DNA from: Sphingomonas kyeonggiensis
Lineage (GTDB): Bacteria; Pseudomonadota; Alphaproteobacteria; Sphingomonadales; Sphingomonadaceae
Length of the DNA stretch: 64,000 bases
Direction: 5' to 3'
Assembly (NCBI RefSeq): GCF_014196745.1
Contig: NZ_JACIEH010000001.1
Location: 1,674,001-1,738,000 of the forward strand
Both the position numbers and the translations under genes were made by a program. The notes under the pieces are model-generated. The model was given only the letters and a program-made list of their open reading frames with translations. It ran no database searches and had not been told where the DNA came from. Shown piece by piece: positions 55,050-63,542 of the stretch (positions are counted from its first letter, which is position 1; each line of letters opens with the position of its first letter).

Positions 55050-56704
55050 CCATCAAGTCGGAAGCCGATGTGATCGTCGTCGGGGCCGGACTCTCCGGAC
55101 TGGTCGCCGCGCTCGAGGCGGTCGCGGGCAACGCGACGGTGATCGTCGTCGATCAGGAGCCCGAGCAAAATCTCGGCGGCCAGGCCTTCTGGTCCCTCGG
55201 AGGCCTGTTCCTGGTCGATTCACCCGAGCAGCGGCGCCTGGGAATCCACGATAGTCTGGCGCTGGCCTGGCAGGACTGGATGGGCACGGCCGGGTTCGAC
55301 CGGGAGGACGACAAATGGCCCCGCCGCTGGGCCGAGGCCTATGTCCACTTTGCCGCGCATGAAAAGCGTACCTGGCTGCGCAGCAAGGGCGTGGGGGTGA
55401 TGCCGGTAGTCGGCTGGGCCGAGCGCGGCGACGGAAATGCCAGCGGCCACGGCAACTCGGTTCCCCGCTTCCACATCGCCACAGGGGCGGGCCCCGGACT
55501 GGTCGAGCCCTTTGCGCTCGCCGCGCTCGATGCGCAGCGCCAGGGACGGCTGCGCTTCCTGTGGCGCCACCGCGTCGATGCGCTGGAGACGCGTGGCGGC
55601 GCTATCGCGGGCGTGAGCGGCACCATCCTGGCCCCCAGCGCGGCGGAGCGCGGCGTCGCCAGCACGCGGGAAGCGGACGGAGAGTTCACCCTCACTGCGC
55701 GAAGCGTCGTGATCGCCTCGGGCGGGATCGGCGGCAATCTGGACCTGGTGCGGCGCAACTGGCCCCAGCGACTGGGCACGCCCCCCGCCTTCATGGTCCG
55801 CGGGGTGCCCGCGCACGTGGATGGCCGGATGATCGGCATCGCCCAGGAAGCCGGCGCGCGCGTGATCCATCCCGACCGGATGTGGCACTATGTCGAAGGA
55901 CTGCGCAACTGGCGGCCGATCTGGGCCGATCACGGCATCCGCATCCTGCCCGGGCCCTCGTCGATGTGGTTCGACGCGTACGGCAAGCGCCTGCCTGCGC
56001 CCTTCTATCCCGGCTACGACACGCTGGGGACGCTCGAGTATCTGATGCGGGGCGGCAATCCGTACAGCTGGTTCGTGCTCAACCAGTCGATCATCCGCAA
56101 GGAGTTCGCGCTGTCCGGGTCGGAACAGAATCCAGACCTCACCAGCCGCAGCTGGCGGCGCATCCTCGGCCGGATTGGCGGCAGCAAGGCGCCCGGGCCG
56201 GTGGAAGACTTCAAGCGCCACGGTGCCGATTTCGTCGTCGCCGACGATATCGCGACGCTGGTCGAAGGGATGAACCGGATCGGCGATGCAGCGCAGCTCG
56301 ACCGGCAGGAGATCGAGGACGCGATCGTCGCGCGCGACCGCCAACTCGACAATCGCTTCTCCAAGGATTTCCAGCTGATGGGCATCCGCAATGCCCGGCT
56401 CGGCTTTGCCGAGCGGCTGGTGCGCACCGCCCCGCCCCGCCCGATCCTGGATCCGGCCAATGGCCCGCTCATCGGCGTGCGGCTCAACATCCTGACGCGC
56501 AAGACGCTGGGAGGGCTGGAAACCGATCTCGACGCCCGCGTACTGGGCGGCGACGGCGAAGTGATCACCGGGCTGTTCGCCGTGGGTGAGGCAGCCGGCT
56601 TTGGCGGCGGCGGGATGCACGGCTACCGTGCGCTCGAAGGGACCTTTCTCGGCGGATGCCTGTTCAGCGGCCGGGCGGCCGGGCGCGCAGTCCTCCAAGG
56701 GTAA
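55046..56704 (+). CDS. KstD-like FAD-binding dehydrogenase
   Basis: Flavoprotein of 552 aa related to 3-ketosteroid-delta1-dehydrogenases and fumarate reductase flavoproteins. N-terminal dinucleotide fold VIVVGAGLSGLVAALEAVAG; GGQAFWSLGGLFL; FAD-binding C-terminal block GLFAVGEAAGFGGGGMHGYRALEGTFLGGCLFSGRAAGRA. Many proteobacteria have such uncharacterised FAD-binding dehydrogenases, and steroid activity is not implied. Last gene of the operon, coupled by ATGA. It could serve a specific alkene or cyclic substrate, or dehydrogenate an acyl intermediate. Confidence 0.88.
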   Translation: MTIKSEADVIVVGAGLSGLVAALEAVAGNATVIVVDQEPEQNLGGQAFWSLGGLFLVDSPEQRRLGIHDSLALAWQDWMGTAGFDREDDKWPRRWAEAYVHFAAHEKRTWLRSKGVGVMPVVGWAERGDGNASGHGNSVPRFHIATGAGPGLVEPFALAALDAQRQGRLRFLWRHRVDALETRGGAIAGVSGTILAPSAAERGVASTREADGEFTLTARSVVIASGGIGGNLDLVRRNWPQRLGTPPAFMVRGVPAHVDGRMIGIAQEAGARVIHPDRMWHYVEGLRNWRPIWADHGIRILPGPSSMWFDAYGKRLPAPFYPGYDTLGTLEYLMRGGNPYSWFVLNQSIIRKEFALSGSEQNPDLTSRSWRRILGRIGGSKAPGPVEDFKRHGADFVVADDIATLVEGMNRIGDAAQLDRQEIEDAIVARDRQLDNRFSKDFQLMGIRNARLGFAERLVRTAPPRPILDPANGPLIGVRLNILTRKTLGGLETDLDARVLGGDGEVITGLFAVGEAAGFGGGGMHGYRALEGTFLGGCLFSGRAAGRAVLQG

Positions 56705-56785
56705 CTCTACCCCACGCGCCATATCGGTGAATAGCGGATGTCCGGAGCAGGCCGCGTCCAAATGGGAGGCGGGCCTTGCCGGTTG

Positions 56786-57952
56786 CTACGCGACCCTGAT
56801 CGTTTGCACCTGCCCCTCCGGGTAGGTGGGGTTCGCGTTGGGCACTATCTGGATTCCCTTGGCGGCGTAGAGCGCATGGTCGGCTGCTTCGAACAGGCCC
56901 GAAATCGCGCTTGCGTCCCTGGGCCAATGCGCCACGCCCACACCGGCGCTGACCGGGATGCGATGCCCGCCTATCTCGCAGGGCCGTGCCAACGCACCGA
57001 GCAGCCGATCGGCGATCACCTCGCGCTTGATCGTCGATCGTGCCGGAACAAGTACGGCGAACTCGTCACCACCCATCCGCGCCACCAGGCCTTCCTGCCC
57101 GCACGCATCAAGCAGGCGCCGGGCCACTTCGCAGAGCAACTGGTCGCCGGTCGCATGACCATAGCTGTCGTTGATCGGCTTGAAGCCATTCAGGTCGATC
57201 AGGGCGATCGAGAAGGCCTGCTCGCTCTTTTCGGCCGTTGCGTGTTCCGCTTCGACCTGCAGGTCGAAGGCGCGCCGGTTGAGCAGGCCGGTCAGGGGAT
57301 CCGTGCTGGCCTGCACGCGCATCTGGCGCTTGAGCTCGAGCAGGCTGACGAGGTCGCGGTGGCGCAGTACGATCATGCGCAGCAGGAAGAAGGTCGCGAC
57401 GGCCATGCTGACGCCGGCGGCGAGATCCAGCCGGTTGCCCGATGCGAGCAACAATGCGGAAATCGGCAGCATGTCGATCGCGAGATTGAGCAGGGCGGCG
57501 CTGCGGACGCTGGAAAGGCAATAGGCGGTCGAAAGCGCGCCCATCGACAGGATCAGCGGATAATAGATCTTGGTATCGGCGGGCGCGCCGAGCCAGCTGA
57601 CCACGCACCATGAACTGCATACCACCGCCAGCGTGCTCGACGACCAGGTCGATTGCTGGATCAGCTTGCGTGCGCGGCGCACGCTCGTCGAAATTCTGAG
57701 ATCACGGCTCAGCGAGAGGAACCCGGCGAAGCAGGCAGCGCCCATGATCGCCGGCAACCCGAAGCGAACGAACCACGGGGCGCCGGCCGAATAGGCATAA
57801 GCGGCGGTGGGCACCGTCAGGAACAACGCCAGGAACAACATTCTGGATTGCACCTGAAGCTGCGCGGCAGTCATCAGCACGAATTCGTCACGGATCGCTT
57901 CCGGCAATGGCGGAAACAGGCGAATACGGAGCTGCTGGACCAACTTCATCAT
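56786..57952 (-). CDS. membrane diguanylate cyclase (GGDEF)
   Basis: Makes c-di-GMP at the inner membrane. It has 388 aa, with about five membrane helices in residues 35-215 (LFLALFLTVPTAAYAYSAG; LPAIMGAACFAGFL; LAAGVSMAVATFFLLRMIV). A GGDEF domain follows, with STDPLTGLLNRRAFD, DLNGFKPINDSYGHATGD and the intact catalytic MGGDEFAVL near residue 290. The RxxD inhibitory site five residues before GGDEF is replaced by GQEG, so product inhibition is probably absent. It ends convergent with the KstD-like gene and is divergent from the lipoxygenase gene (150 bp). Confidence 0.93.
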   Translation of the reverse strand: MMKLVQQLRIRLFPPLPEAIRDEFVLMTAAQLQVQSRMLFLALFLTVPTAAYAYSAGAPWFVRFGLPAIMGAACFAGFLSLSRDLRISTSVRRARKLIQQSTWSSSTLAVVCSSWCVVSWLGAPADTKIYYPLILSMGALSTAYCLSSVRSAALLNLAIDMLPISALLLASGNRLDLAAGVSMAVATFFLLRMIVLRHRDLVSLLELKRQMRVQASTDPLTGLLNRRAFDLQVEAEHATAEKSEQAFSIALIDLNGFKPINDSYGHATGDQLLCEVARRLLDACGQEGLVARMGGDEFAVLVPARSTIKREVIADRLLGALARPCEIGGHRIPVSAGVGVAHWPRDASAISGLFEAADHALYAAKGIQIVPNANPTYPEGQVQTIRVA

Positions 57953-58102
57953 GTGCCAAGGGCGTATCGGCGCGATCTCACTCTTTGGTTAATTTGAGGG
58001 AGAATTACTGCCATATCGGTGTGAAGTTCTCGTATCAAAAGTCTTGTTAACCATACCGGACTAGCAAGCCCTGCGACGACAATGCTCGACAGGAGCCAAT
58101 CG

Positions 58103-60031
58103 ATGCAGCGTGCCCCCGTTGACCCCAGCCTTCCGCAGAACGACACCCCGGCACAGCAGGCCGCACGCGCCGCGCAGCTCCAGGCGACACGCGGGACTTA
58201 TCAATGGACCACGGACGTGCCGACCCTGCCGGGCGTTCCCCTGGTCGCGGCATTGCCGTCGAGCGAAACCCCCACGCTCGAATGGTGGATATTGCTGATC
58301 GGCATCGGCCTGGAGATCGCGCGCAACGAGATCGCGGTGAAACTGGCGGCGATCGGCCGTGACGAGATCGTGATCCCCGAGATCGAGATCGCGGCGATGC
58401 TGGCGGAATGCGCGAAGATCGAGAGTTCGGTCGCCACGATCAAGGCCAAGCTGGCCAAGGGCGGCGGCTCGATCGCCGGAGAAATCCATCTGCTGGTCGA
58501 GGCGGTCGAGGAAGAGGCGCTGTTCGCCATGCTCAGGGATCATGTCGCCAGCCTGCGCGCGATGATCGAATTGAGCGATGCCGAACGGCTGGCAATCGGA
58601 TCGCGCGCGCCGCGCTCGCTCGAAAGCTATCGGGACCTGTTCGCCACGATCGCCCTGCCCGGCATCGCCTGGCAATTCATCGACGACACGACCTTCGCGC
58701 GGTTGCGCACGGCAGGACCCAATGCCGGGATGATCGCGGGTATTTCCGCCTTGCCGGCGAACTTCCCGCTGAGCGCCGCGCAATATGCCTCGGTCGTCAA
58801 CGGCGACACGCTCGACGTCGCGCTCGCCCAGGGGCGACTCTACATCTGTGACTATCGCGAGCTCGAGGTGCTCCAGTCCGGAGTCTGGGAAGGCAAGGCG
58901 AAATTCATCTATCGGCCGATGGCGCTATTCGCGGTGCCGCCCGGCGGGAGCGCGCTGGTGCCGGTGGCGATCCAATGCGGGCAGGATCCGCTGGCGAATC
59001 CGATGTTCCTGCCCACGCTGCATGCGGACATGCAATGGGGCTGGGAAATGGCCAAGCAAGTCGTGCAGGTCGCCGATGGCAATTACCACGAACTGTTCGC
59101 ACATCTTGCCCGCACGCACCTCGTGATCGAGGCCATCGCAGTCGCGACGCAGCGCCACCTTGCGCAGATGCATCCGATCTGGGCGCTGCTGCTCCCGCAT
59201 TTCGAAGGCACGTTGTTCATCAACAATGCCGCCGCCACCTCGCTCATCGCCGCCAACGGGCCGATCGACCACATCTTCGGCGGCACGATCACCTCCAGCC
59301 AGCTCGCCGCGGCGGACGATCGCCTGGCATTCGACTTTTCGCAGTCGATGCTCCCGGTCAACCTCGCGGCGCGCAAGGTCGCGGACAAGACGATGCTGCC
59401 CGACTACGCCTATCGCGACGACGCGCTGCTCGTCTGGCAGGCGATCCGCGAATGGGCGGACGGCTATATCGCGCTCTATTATGCCAATGACGCTGCGGTG
59501 ACCGGTGATACGGAGCTCGCCGCATGGGCGCTATCGATCGCAGGCGAGGGGCAGATTTTCGGCTTCCCGGCGGTCACCACGCGCCATGCGCTCGCCGATG
59601 TCTGCACCATGGTGATCTTCACCGCGAGCGCGCAGCATGCGGCAGTCAACTTCCCGCAGCGCGCGATCATGGAATTCGCGCCCGCGGTGACGGGCGCCGG
59701 CTGGGCTGCTTCTCCCAACGCACAGGCGGGGAATGACAAGGCCGGCTGGCTGGCGATGATGCCCCCGGTTTCGCTGGCGCTCGAACAGCTCGATACGCTG
59801 TATCTGCTCGGCTCGCTCTATTATCGGCCGCTGGGCGACTATCGTTGCCGCTCGTTCCCCTATCCGCAGTGGTTTCAGGATCCGGCGGTGATCGGGGCCG
59901 AAGGACCGCTGCCGCGCTTCCAGGCGGCGCTGGCGCAGGTCGAGGAACAGATCGTGACGCGCAACGCCAACCGCATGTTCCCCTATCCCTTCCTCCAGCC
60001 GAGCCTGATTCCGACCAGCACGAATATTTGA
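58103..60031 (+). CDS. bacterial lipoxygenase
   Basis: Non-heme iron dioxygenase for polyunsaturated fatty acids, 642 aa. All five expected ligands can be placed: H334 and H339 (LFAHLARTHLV, HxxxxH), H512 and N516 (AQHAAVN), and the C-terminal Ile642 (PTSTNI). The conserved PIWALLLPHFEGTLFINNAA block follows the first ligands. There is no signal peptide and no N-terminal PLAT domain, unlike secreted P. aeruginosa LoxA, so a cytosolic location is likely. Start 58103 has AGGAG eight bases upstream; an ATG seven codons earlier lacks one. It stands alone between a divergent GGDEF gene and a small minus-strand gene. Confidence 0.92.
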   Translation: MQRAPVDPSLPQNDTPAQQAARAAQLQATRGTYQWTTDVPTLPGVPLVAALPSSETPTLEWWILLIGIGLEIARNEIAVKLAAIGRDEIVIPEIEIAAMLAECAKIESSVATIKAKLAKGGGSIAGEIHLLVEAVEEEALFAMLRDHVASLRAMIELSDAERLAIGSRAPRSLESYRDLFATIALPGIAWQFIDDTTFARLRTAGPNAGMIAGISALPANFPLSAAQYASVVNGDTLDVALAQGRLYICDYRELEVLQSGVWEGKAKFIYRPMALFAVPPGGSALVPVAIQCGQDPLANPMFLPTLHADMQWGWEMAKQVVQVADGNYHELFAHLARTHLVIEAIAVATQRHLAQMHPIWALLLPHFEGTLFINNAAATSLIAANGPIDHIFGGTITSSQLAAADDRLAFDFSQSMLPVNLAARKVADKTMLPDYAYRDDALLVWQAIREWADGYIALYYANDAAVTGDTELAAWALSIAGEGQIFGFPAVTTRHALADVCTMVIFTASAQHAAVNFPQRAIMEFAPAVTGAGWAASPNAQAGNDKAGWLAMMPPVSLALEQLDTLYLLGSLYYRPLGDYRCRSFPYPQWFQDPAVIGAEGPLPRFQAALAQVEEQIVTRNANRMFPYPFLQPSLIPTSTNI

Positions 60032-60133
60032 GGCACTGTATCCGATCGCGCGCATCGACTGCGATGAAGCGCTTCCAGAGCGCGGCCTCGGTCGTGAGTG
60101 GCTCAGGTCACGCGTGATTTTGCATCACCTGGG

Positions 60134-60355
60134 TTAGCGGGCGCTACCCGCCAGCGCCGCCTCCGCGACGCGGAGCGTAAGCAGTCGGTCGGAACTGTCA
60201 TCGGTCAGATCCCCCCAGGCAAAAGCAGACCGCGCGCCCCTGATATCCGACCAGATATGGCCGGCGACACGGTGCAGCTCCTCCAGGCTGGGTAGCCTGC
60301 CCTCGGCGATGCAGTCGATCACCTCGGGTGCGAACATGCGAGGCTGCGGCTTCAT
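60134..60355 (-). CDS. small hypothetical protein (73 aa)
   Basis: MKPQPRMFAPEVIDCIAEGRLPSLEELHRVAGHIWSDIRG..., a 73-aa soluble helical protein with one Cys and two Trp. GGAGGGAGAGG directly precedes the ATG, a very strong ribosome site, which is the main reason to accept the gene. It has no recognised family. Convergent with the lipoxygenase gene and divergent from the TonB receptor downstream. Confidence 0.7.
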   Translation of the reverse strand: MKPQPRMFAPEVIDCIAEGRLPSLEELHRVAGHIWSDIRGARSAFAWGDLTDDSSDRLLTLRVAEAALAGSAR

Positions 60356-60728
60356 CCTCTCCCTCCTTTTGCCGAGAGGTAGGAAGAAACGCCGCGAGGA
60401 GAAGGCCCCGGCAGCGTTATCTGCGCCGAAATCCTCTGCAATCCGGTGAAGCGCGCCAAGCGCCGCGGATATATTCGCCCTTCGTCACAGGGGCGTAATA
60501 TCTCTTCCCCACCCGACCCCGCACAAGAAGAGTTTCAAGTCGAGACGCGTCAGGGCCGTCGTCAGGCTTGGAGGAGCGGAGAGGAAGGCGTGACGGAACC
60601 GACGGGTTCCTGAAACGCCAACTGAAGAAGTTCGAACAACACCGCCATCCCGGTCTCTCGCAGGCCGGGAAACGCTGGCGCTCGTCCGCGAAAGGCGCGG
60701 CGGAACACATATCCAGAGGGGGATAGAT
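60356..60728. other. intergenic region upstream of TonB receptor
   Basis: 373 bp with no supported gene between two divergent genes. It carries the AGGGGGATAG ribosome site of the receptor at 60716-60725. I see no clear operator palindrome or riboswitch-like fold. Confidence 0.5.
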
Positions 60729-63479
60729 ATGCACGGCAAGTCCAGTCATCATTCTTATTCGACGCAGCTTCTGTTCGGCGCCGCGCTCGCGGCACTCAGC
60801 ATCGTCCCGGCCGCCGCGCAGACCGCGCCGGCTTCGGAACCGGTCGCCGAGGAAGACGGCGCGATCGTCGTCTCCGGCTATCGCCGCAGCCTCGAGGACG
60901 CGATCGACCTGAAGCGCAACACCGTTGGCTTCTCGGATTCGATCGTCGCCACCGACATCGCCGACTTCCCGGAGCAGAACCTCTCCGAAGCGCTGCAGCG
61001 CATGCCCGGCGTGACCATCGAGCGCGAAAAGGGCCTGGGCACCCGCGTCAACGTGCGCGGCCTGCCGAGCGAGTTCACCTTCGTCTCGATCAACAAGCTC
61101 GCCACCGCTTCGGGCTCGGGCGGTCGCGACGTCGAGTTCGACATCTTCGCCTCGGAGCTGATCCAGTCGGTCACCGTCCAGAAGTCGCCCACCGCGGCGG
61201 ACGAGGAAGGCGGCATCGCCGGCTCGGTGCTGATCCGCACGGCGCGCCCGTTCGACAATCCGGGCCTGCGCCTGGTCGGCAGCGCCGAGGGCGCCTACAA
61301 CTCGATCTCCGAGAAGATCGACCCGAGCTTCTCGTTCCTCGCCAGCAAGACCTTCGGGGATTTCGGCGCGCTGATCTCGGTCGCCAAGCAGCAGCGCACC
61401 AACCGCACCGATTCCAATTCGGGCATCAACTTCCGCCCGATCGCGCGCTGGACCGATCGCGCCGGCACCACCTATCGCAACCAGGCGATCGCGGTGCTGC
61501 AGCGCGATGCCGGCATCACCTTCACCGACGCGATGAAGAACAAGATCGTCTTCCTCGATAAGGTCGGCGACCGCGTCTACCAGAACGACCAGGACCGGCT
61601 CGGCATCTCGGGCTCGCTCCAGTACAAGCCGGGCGACAATTTCAGCCTGGCCTTCGACGCGTTCATCGGCTCGTACGACACGACCGAGGACGAGTACGAC
61701 GCCGCAGGCTATTCGGCATCGAGCAACTCGACGCTCGAGACGATCCACGCCTTCGACGCGAAGACGCTGTCCGACTCCGGCATCGTCGTGCTGCGCGACG
61801 TGTCGTACACCAACACCCAGCACGAATTCCTGAGCAAGCAGTACCTCACCGACACCGACTATCGCCAGTTCAGCGGCGAGATGAACTGGAAGGTCGGCAA
61901 CCTGACGGTCAACGCGCTGGGCGGCTATTCGGGCGCCAAGCGGGTGCTGGACTACGCCAACCTCAAGCACGTCGCCTATGCGCCGTCGCGCACCCGCTAC
62001 ACCGAGACCGGCGGCGAGACGATCCCGAGCGCCAACCCCAACACGATCGACATGTACAACGCGCCGAGCAAGTACCTGTTCGAGGCCTATGAGACGACCC
62101 GCGAGCAGATCAACGACGACAAGTACGCCGGCCAGATCGACCTGAGCTGGGACTTCGGCTCGTCGGTCTTCAAGCGCCTCAACTGGGGCGGCCGCTACAC
62201 CAGCAAGACCAATGAGCGTCAGTATGGCGAGGAGAAGATCCAGGGCCCGACCCGCGGCAGCACGGCCTATGTCAACGTCCGCAAGCTCGGCGACAGCCCG
62301 CTGACGAACGTGACCGATATCGTCGGCGGCAAGGACTATCAGGCGCGCAATCTCAGCTGGTCGCAGGTCTCGAACGACTATGCCCGCAGCTTCTTCCGCC
62401 CGGCCGGCTTCGTGACGCCGTTCCAGAACGCCAACTACTACAAGGTCAAGGAAGACACGGTCGCGGGCTATGCGATGCTCGACCTGGAGTTCGACGTCTC
62501 GATCCCGATCTTCGTGAACCTGGGCGGCCGCTACCTGCGCACCACGATCACCTCGGAAGGGTTCCACCAGATCCAGAACCCGAACGGCACCACCGGGCTC
62601 ACCGGCACGCCGATTTCGAGCACCGGCCGCTACGAGAAGTTCCTGCCCTCGTTCAACGCGCATGCCGAGCTGACCAGCAGCCTGTACCTGCGCGCGGCCG
62701 CCTCGAAGACGTTGATCCGCCCGGCGCTCACCGACCTGGCGTACAAGCGCACCGCGAGCTTCAGCAGCTTCCGTTACACCGACGGCAATCCGGGCCTGAA
62801 GCCCACGCTTGCCGATCAGTGGGAAGTCGGCGTCGAGAAGTATCTCGGCAATGACGGCGGCATCCTGGCCGCGTCCTATTTCTGGAAGAAGATCAAGGGC
62901 GTGGTGCAGAGCCGACTGACCGGCGAAGTGCCCAATGTCACGGTGTACAACGCCAATGGCACGGTGAACGGCGTCTATGATTTCGACGTCTATCAGCCGG
63001 TCAATGCCGAAGGCTCGTACGATGTCAGCGGCGTCGAGCTCAACGCGGTGATCCCGTTCGGCATGTTCGCCAACTGGGCGGATGGCTTCGGCGTCAACGC
63101 CAACGCCACCTTCCTCGACAGCTCGCTGACCGGCCAGTCGGACCTTGGCGTGCCGACCTCGCCGGTTGGTCTGTCCGACACGACGTACAATGCGACGGTG
63201 TTCTACGATAAGGGCCCGATCTCGCTGCGCGTCTCGTACAACCGCAAGGGCGCCTATGTGGAGCGGATCGAGCGGAACATGTATCCGGTCTATCGCAACG
63301 CCTATGGCCAGTTCGACTTCGCCGCCAGCTACCAGCTGACCCGCAATTTCCGCATGGAGCTGCAGGGCATCAACGTGGGGAACGCGAAGACCACGGGCTA
63401 CACGATGGATCCGTCCTTCCCGACCACCTACGAATTCTCGGGAAGCCGCATCACGCTGGGCATCCGCGCCCAGTTTTAA
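60729..63479 (+). CDS. TonB-dependent receptor (plug + barrel)
   Basis: Outer-membrane importer of 916 aa. Signal peptide MHGKSSHHSYSTQLLFGAAL..PAAAQ, TonB box GAIVVSGYRRS, plug with IADFPEQNLSEALQRMPGVTIEREKGLGTRVNVRGLPSEF, and barrel ending YEFSGSRITLGIRAQF. The plug sequence is typical of the large Caulobacter/sphingomonad receptor group, often linked to carbohydrate or polyol uptake. No STN domain, so no FecR signalling. Followed after a hairpin by a phosphoinositide phospholipase C-like gene, suggesting import of a product of that enzyme (inference). Confidence 0.93.
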   Translation: MHGKSSHHSYSTQLLFGAALAALSIVPAAAQTAPASEPVAEEDGAIVVSGYRRSLEDAIDLKRNTVGFSDSIVATDIADFPEQNLSEALQRMPGVTIEREKGLGTRVNVRGLPSEFTFVSINKLATASGSGGRDVEFDIFASELIQSVTVQKSPTAADEEGGIAGSVLIRTARPFDNPGLRLVGSAEGAYNSISEKIDPSFSFLASKTFGDFGALISVAKQQRTNRTDSNSGINFRPIARWTDRAGTTYRNQAIAVLQRDAGITFTDAMKNKIVFLDKVGDRVYQNDQDRLGISGSLQYKPGDNFSLAFDAFIGSYDTTEDEYDAAGYSASSNSTLETIHAFDAKTLSDSGIVVLRDVSYTNTQHEFLSKQYLTDTDYRQFSGEMNWKVGNLTVNALGGYSGAKRVLDYANLKHVAYAPSRTRYTETGGETIPSANPNTIDMYNAPSKYLFEAYETTREQINDDKYAGQIDLSWDFGSSVFKRLNWGGRYTSKTNERQYGEEKIQGPTRGSTAYVNVRKLGDSPLTNVTDIVGGKDYQARNLSWSQVSNDYARSFFRPAGFVTPFQNANYYKVKEDTVAGYAMLDLEFDVSIPIFVNLGGRYLRTTITSEGFHQIQNPNGTTGLTGTPISSTGRYEKFLPSFNAHAELTSSLYLRAAASKTLIRPALTDLAYKRTASFSSFRYTDGNPGLKPTLADQWEVGVEKYLGNDGGILAASYFWKKIKGVVQSRLTGEVPNVTVYNANGTVNGVYDFDVYQPVNAEGSYDVSGVELNAVIPFGMFANWADGFGVNANATFLDSSLTGQSDLGVPTSPVGLSDTTYNATVFYDKGPISLRVSYNRKGAYVERIERNMYPVYRNAYGQFDFAASYQLTRNFRMELQGINVGNAKTTGYTMDPSFPTTYEFSGSRITLGIRAQF

Positions 63480-63490
63480 CGCCTATGACC

Positions 63491-63520
63491 GGGCCGGCAT
63501 GCCTTCGGGTGCGCCGGCCC
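63491..63520 (+). terminator. hairpin between receptor and phospholipase gene
   Basis: GGGCCGGC (63491-63498) pairs with GCCGGCCC (63513-63520), 14-base loop containing a further GC pair. No U-tract; a partial terminator or mRNA-stabilising stem in a probable operon. Confidence 0.55.
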
Positions 63521-63542
63521 ACCCTGTTGCTGGAGTAATGCG

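Noticed and set aside
60417..62663. 748-codon open frame on the minus strand
   Set aside because: Antisense to a clear TonB receptor gene; composition is Arg/Val/Leu/Asp repeats typical of a codon-shadow frame.
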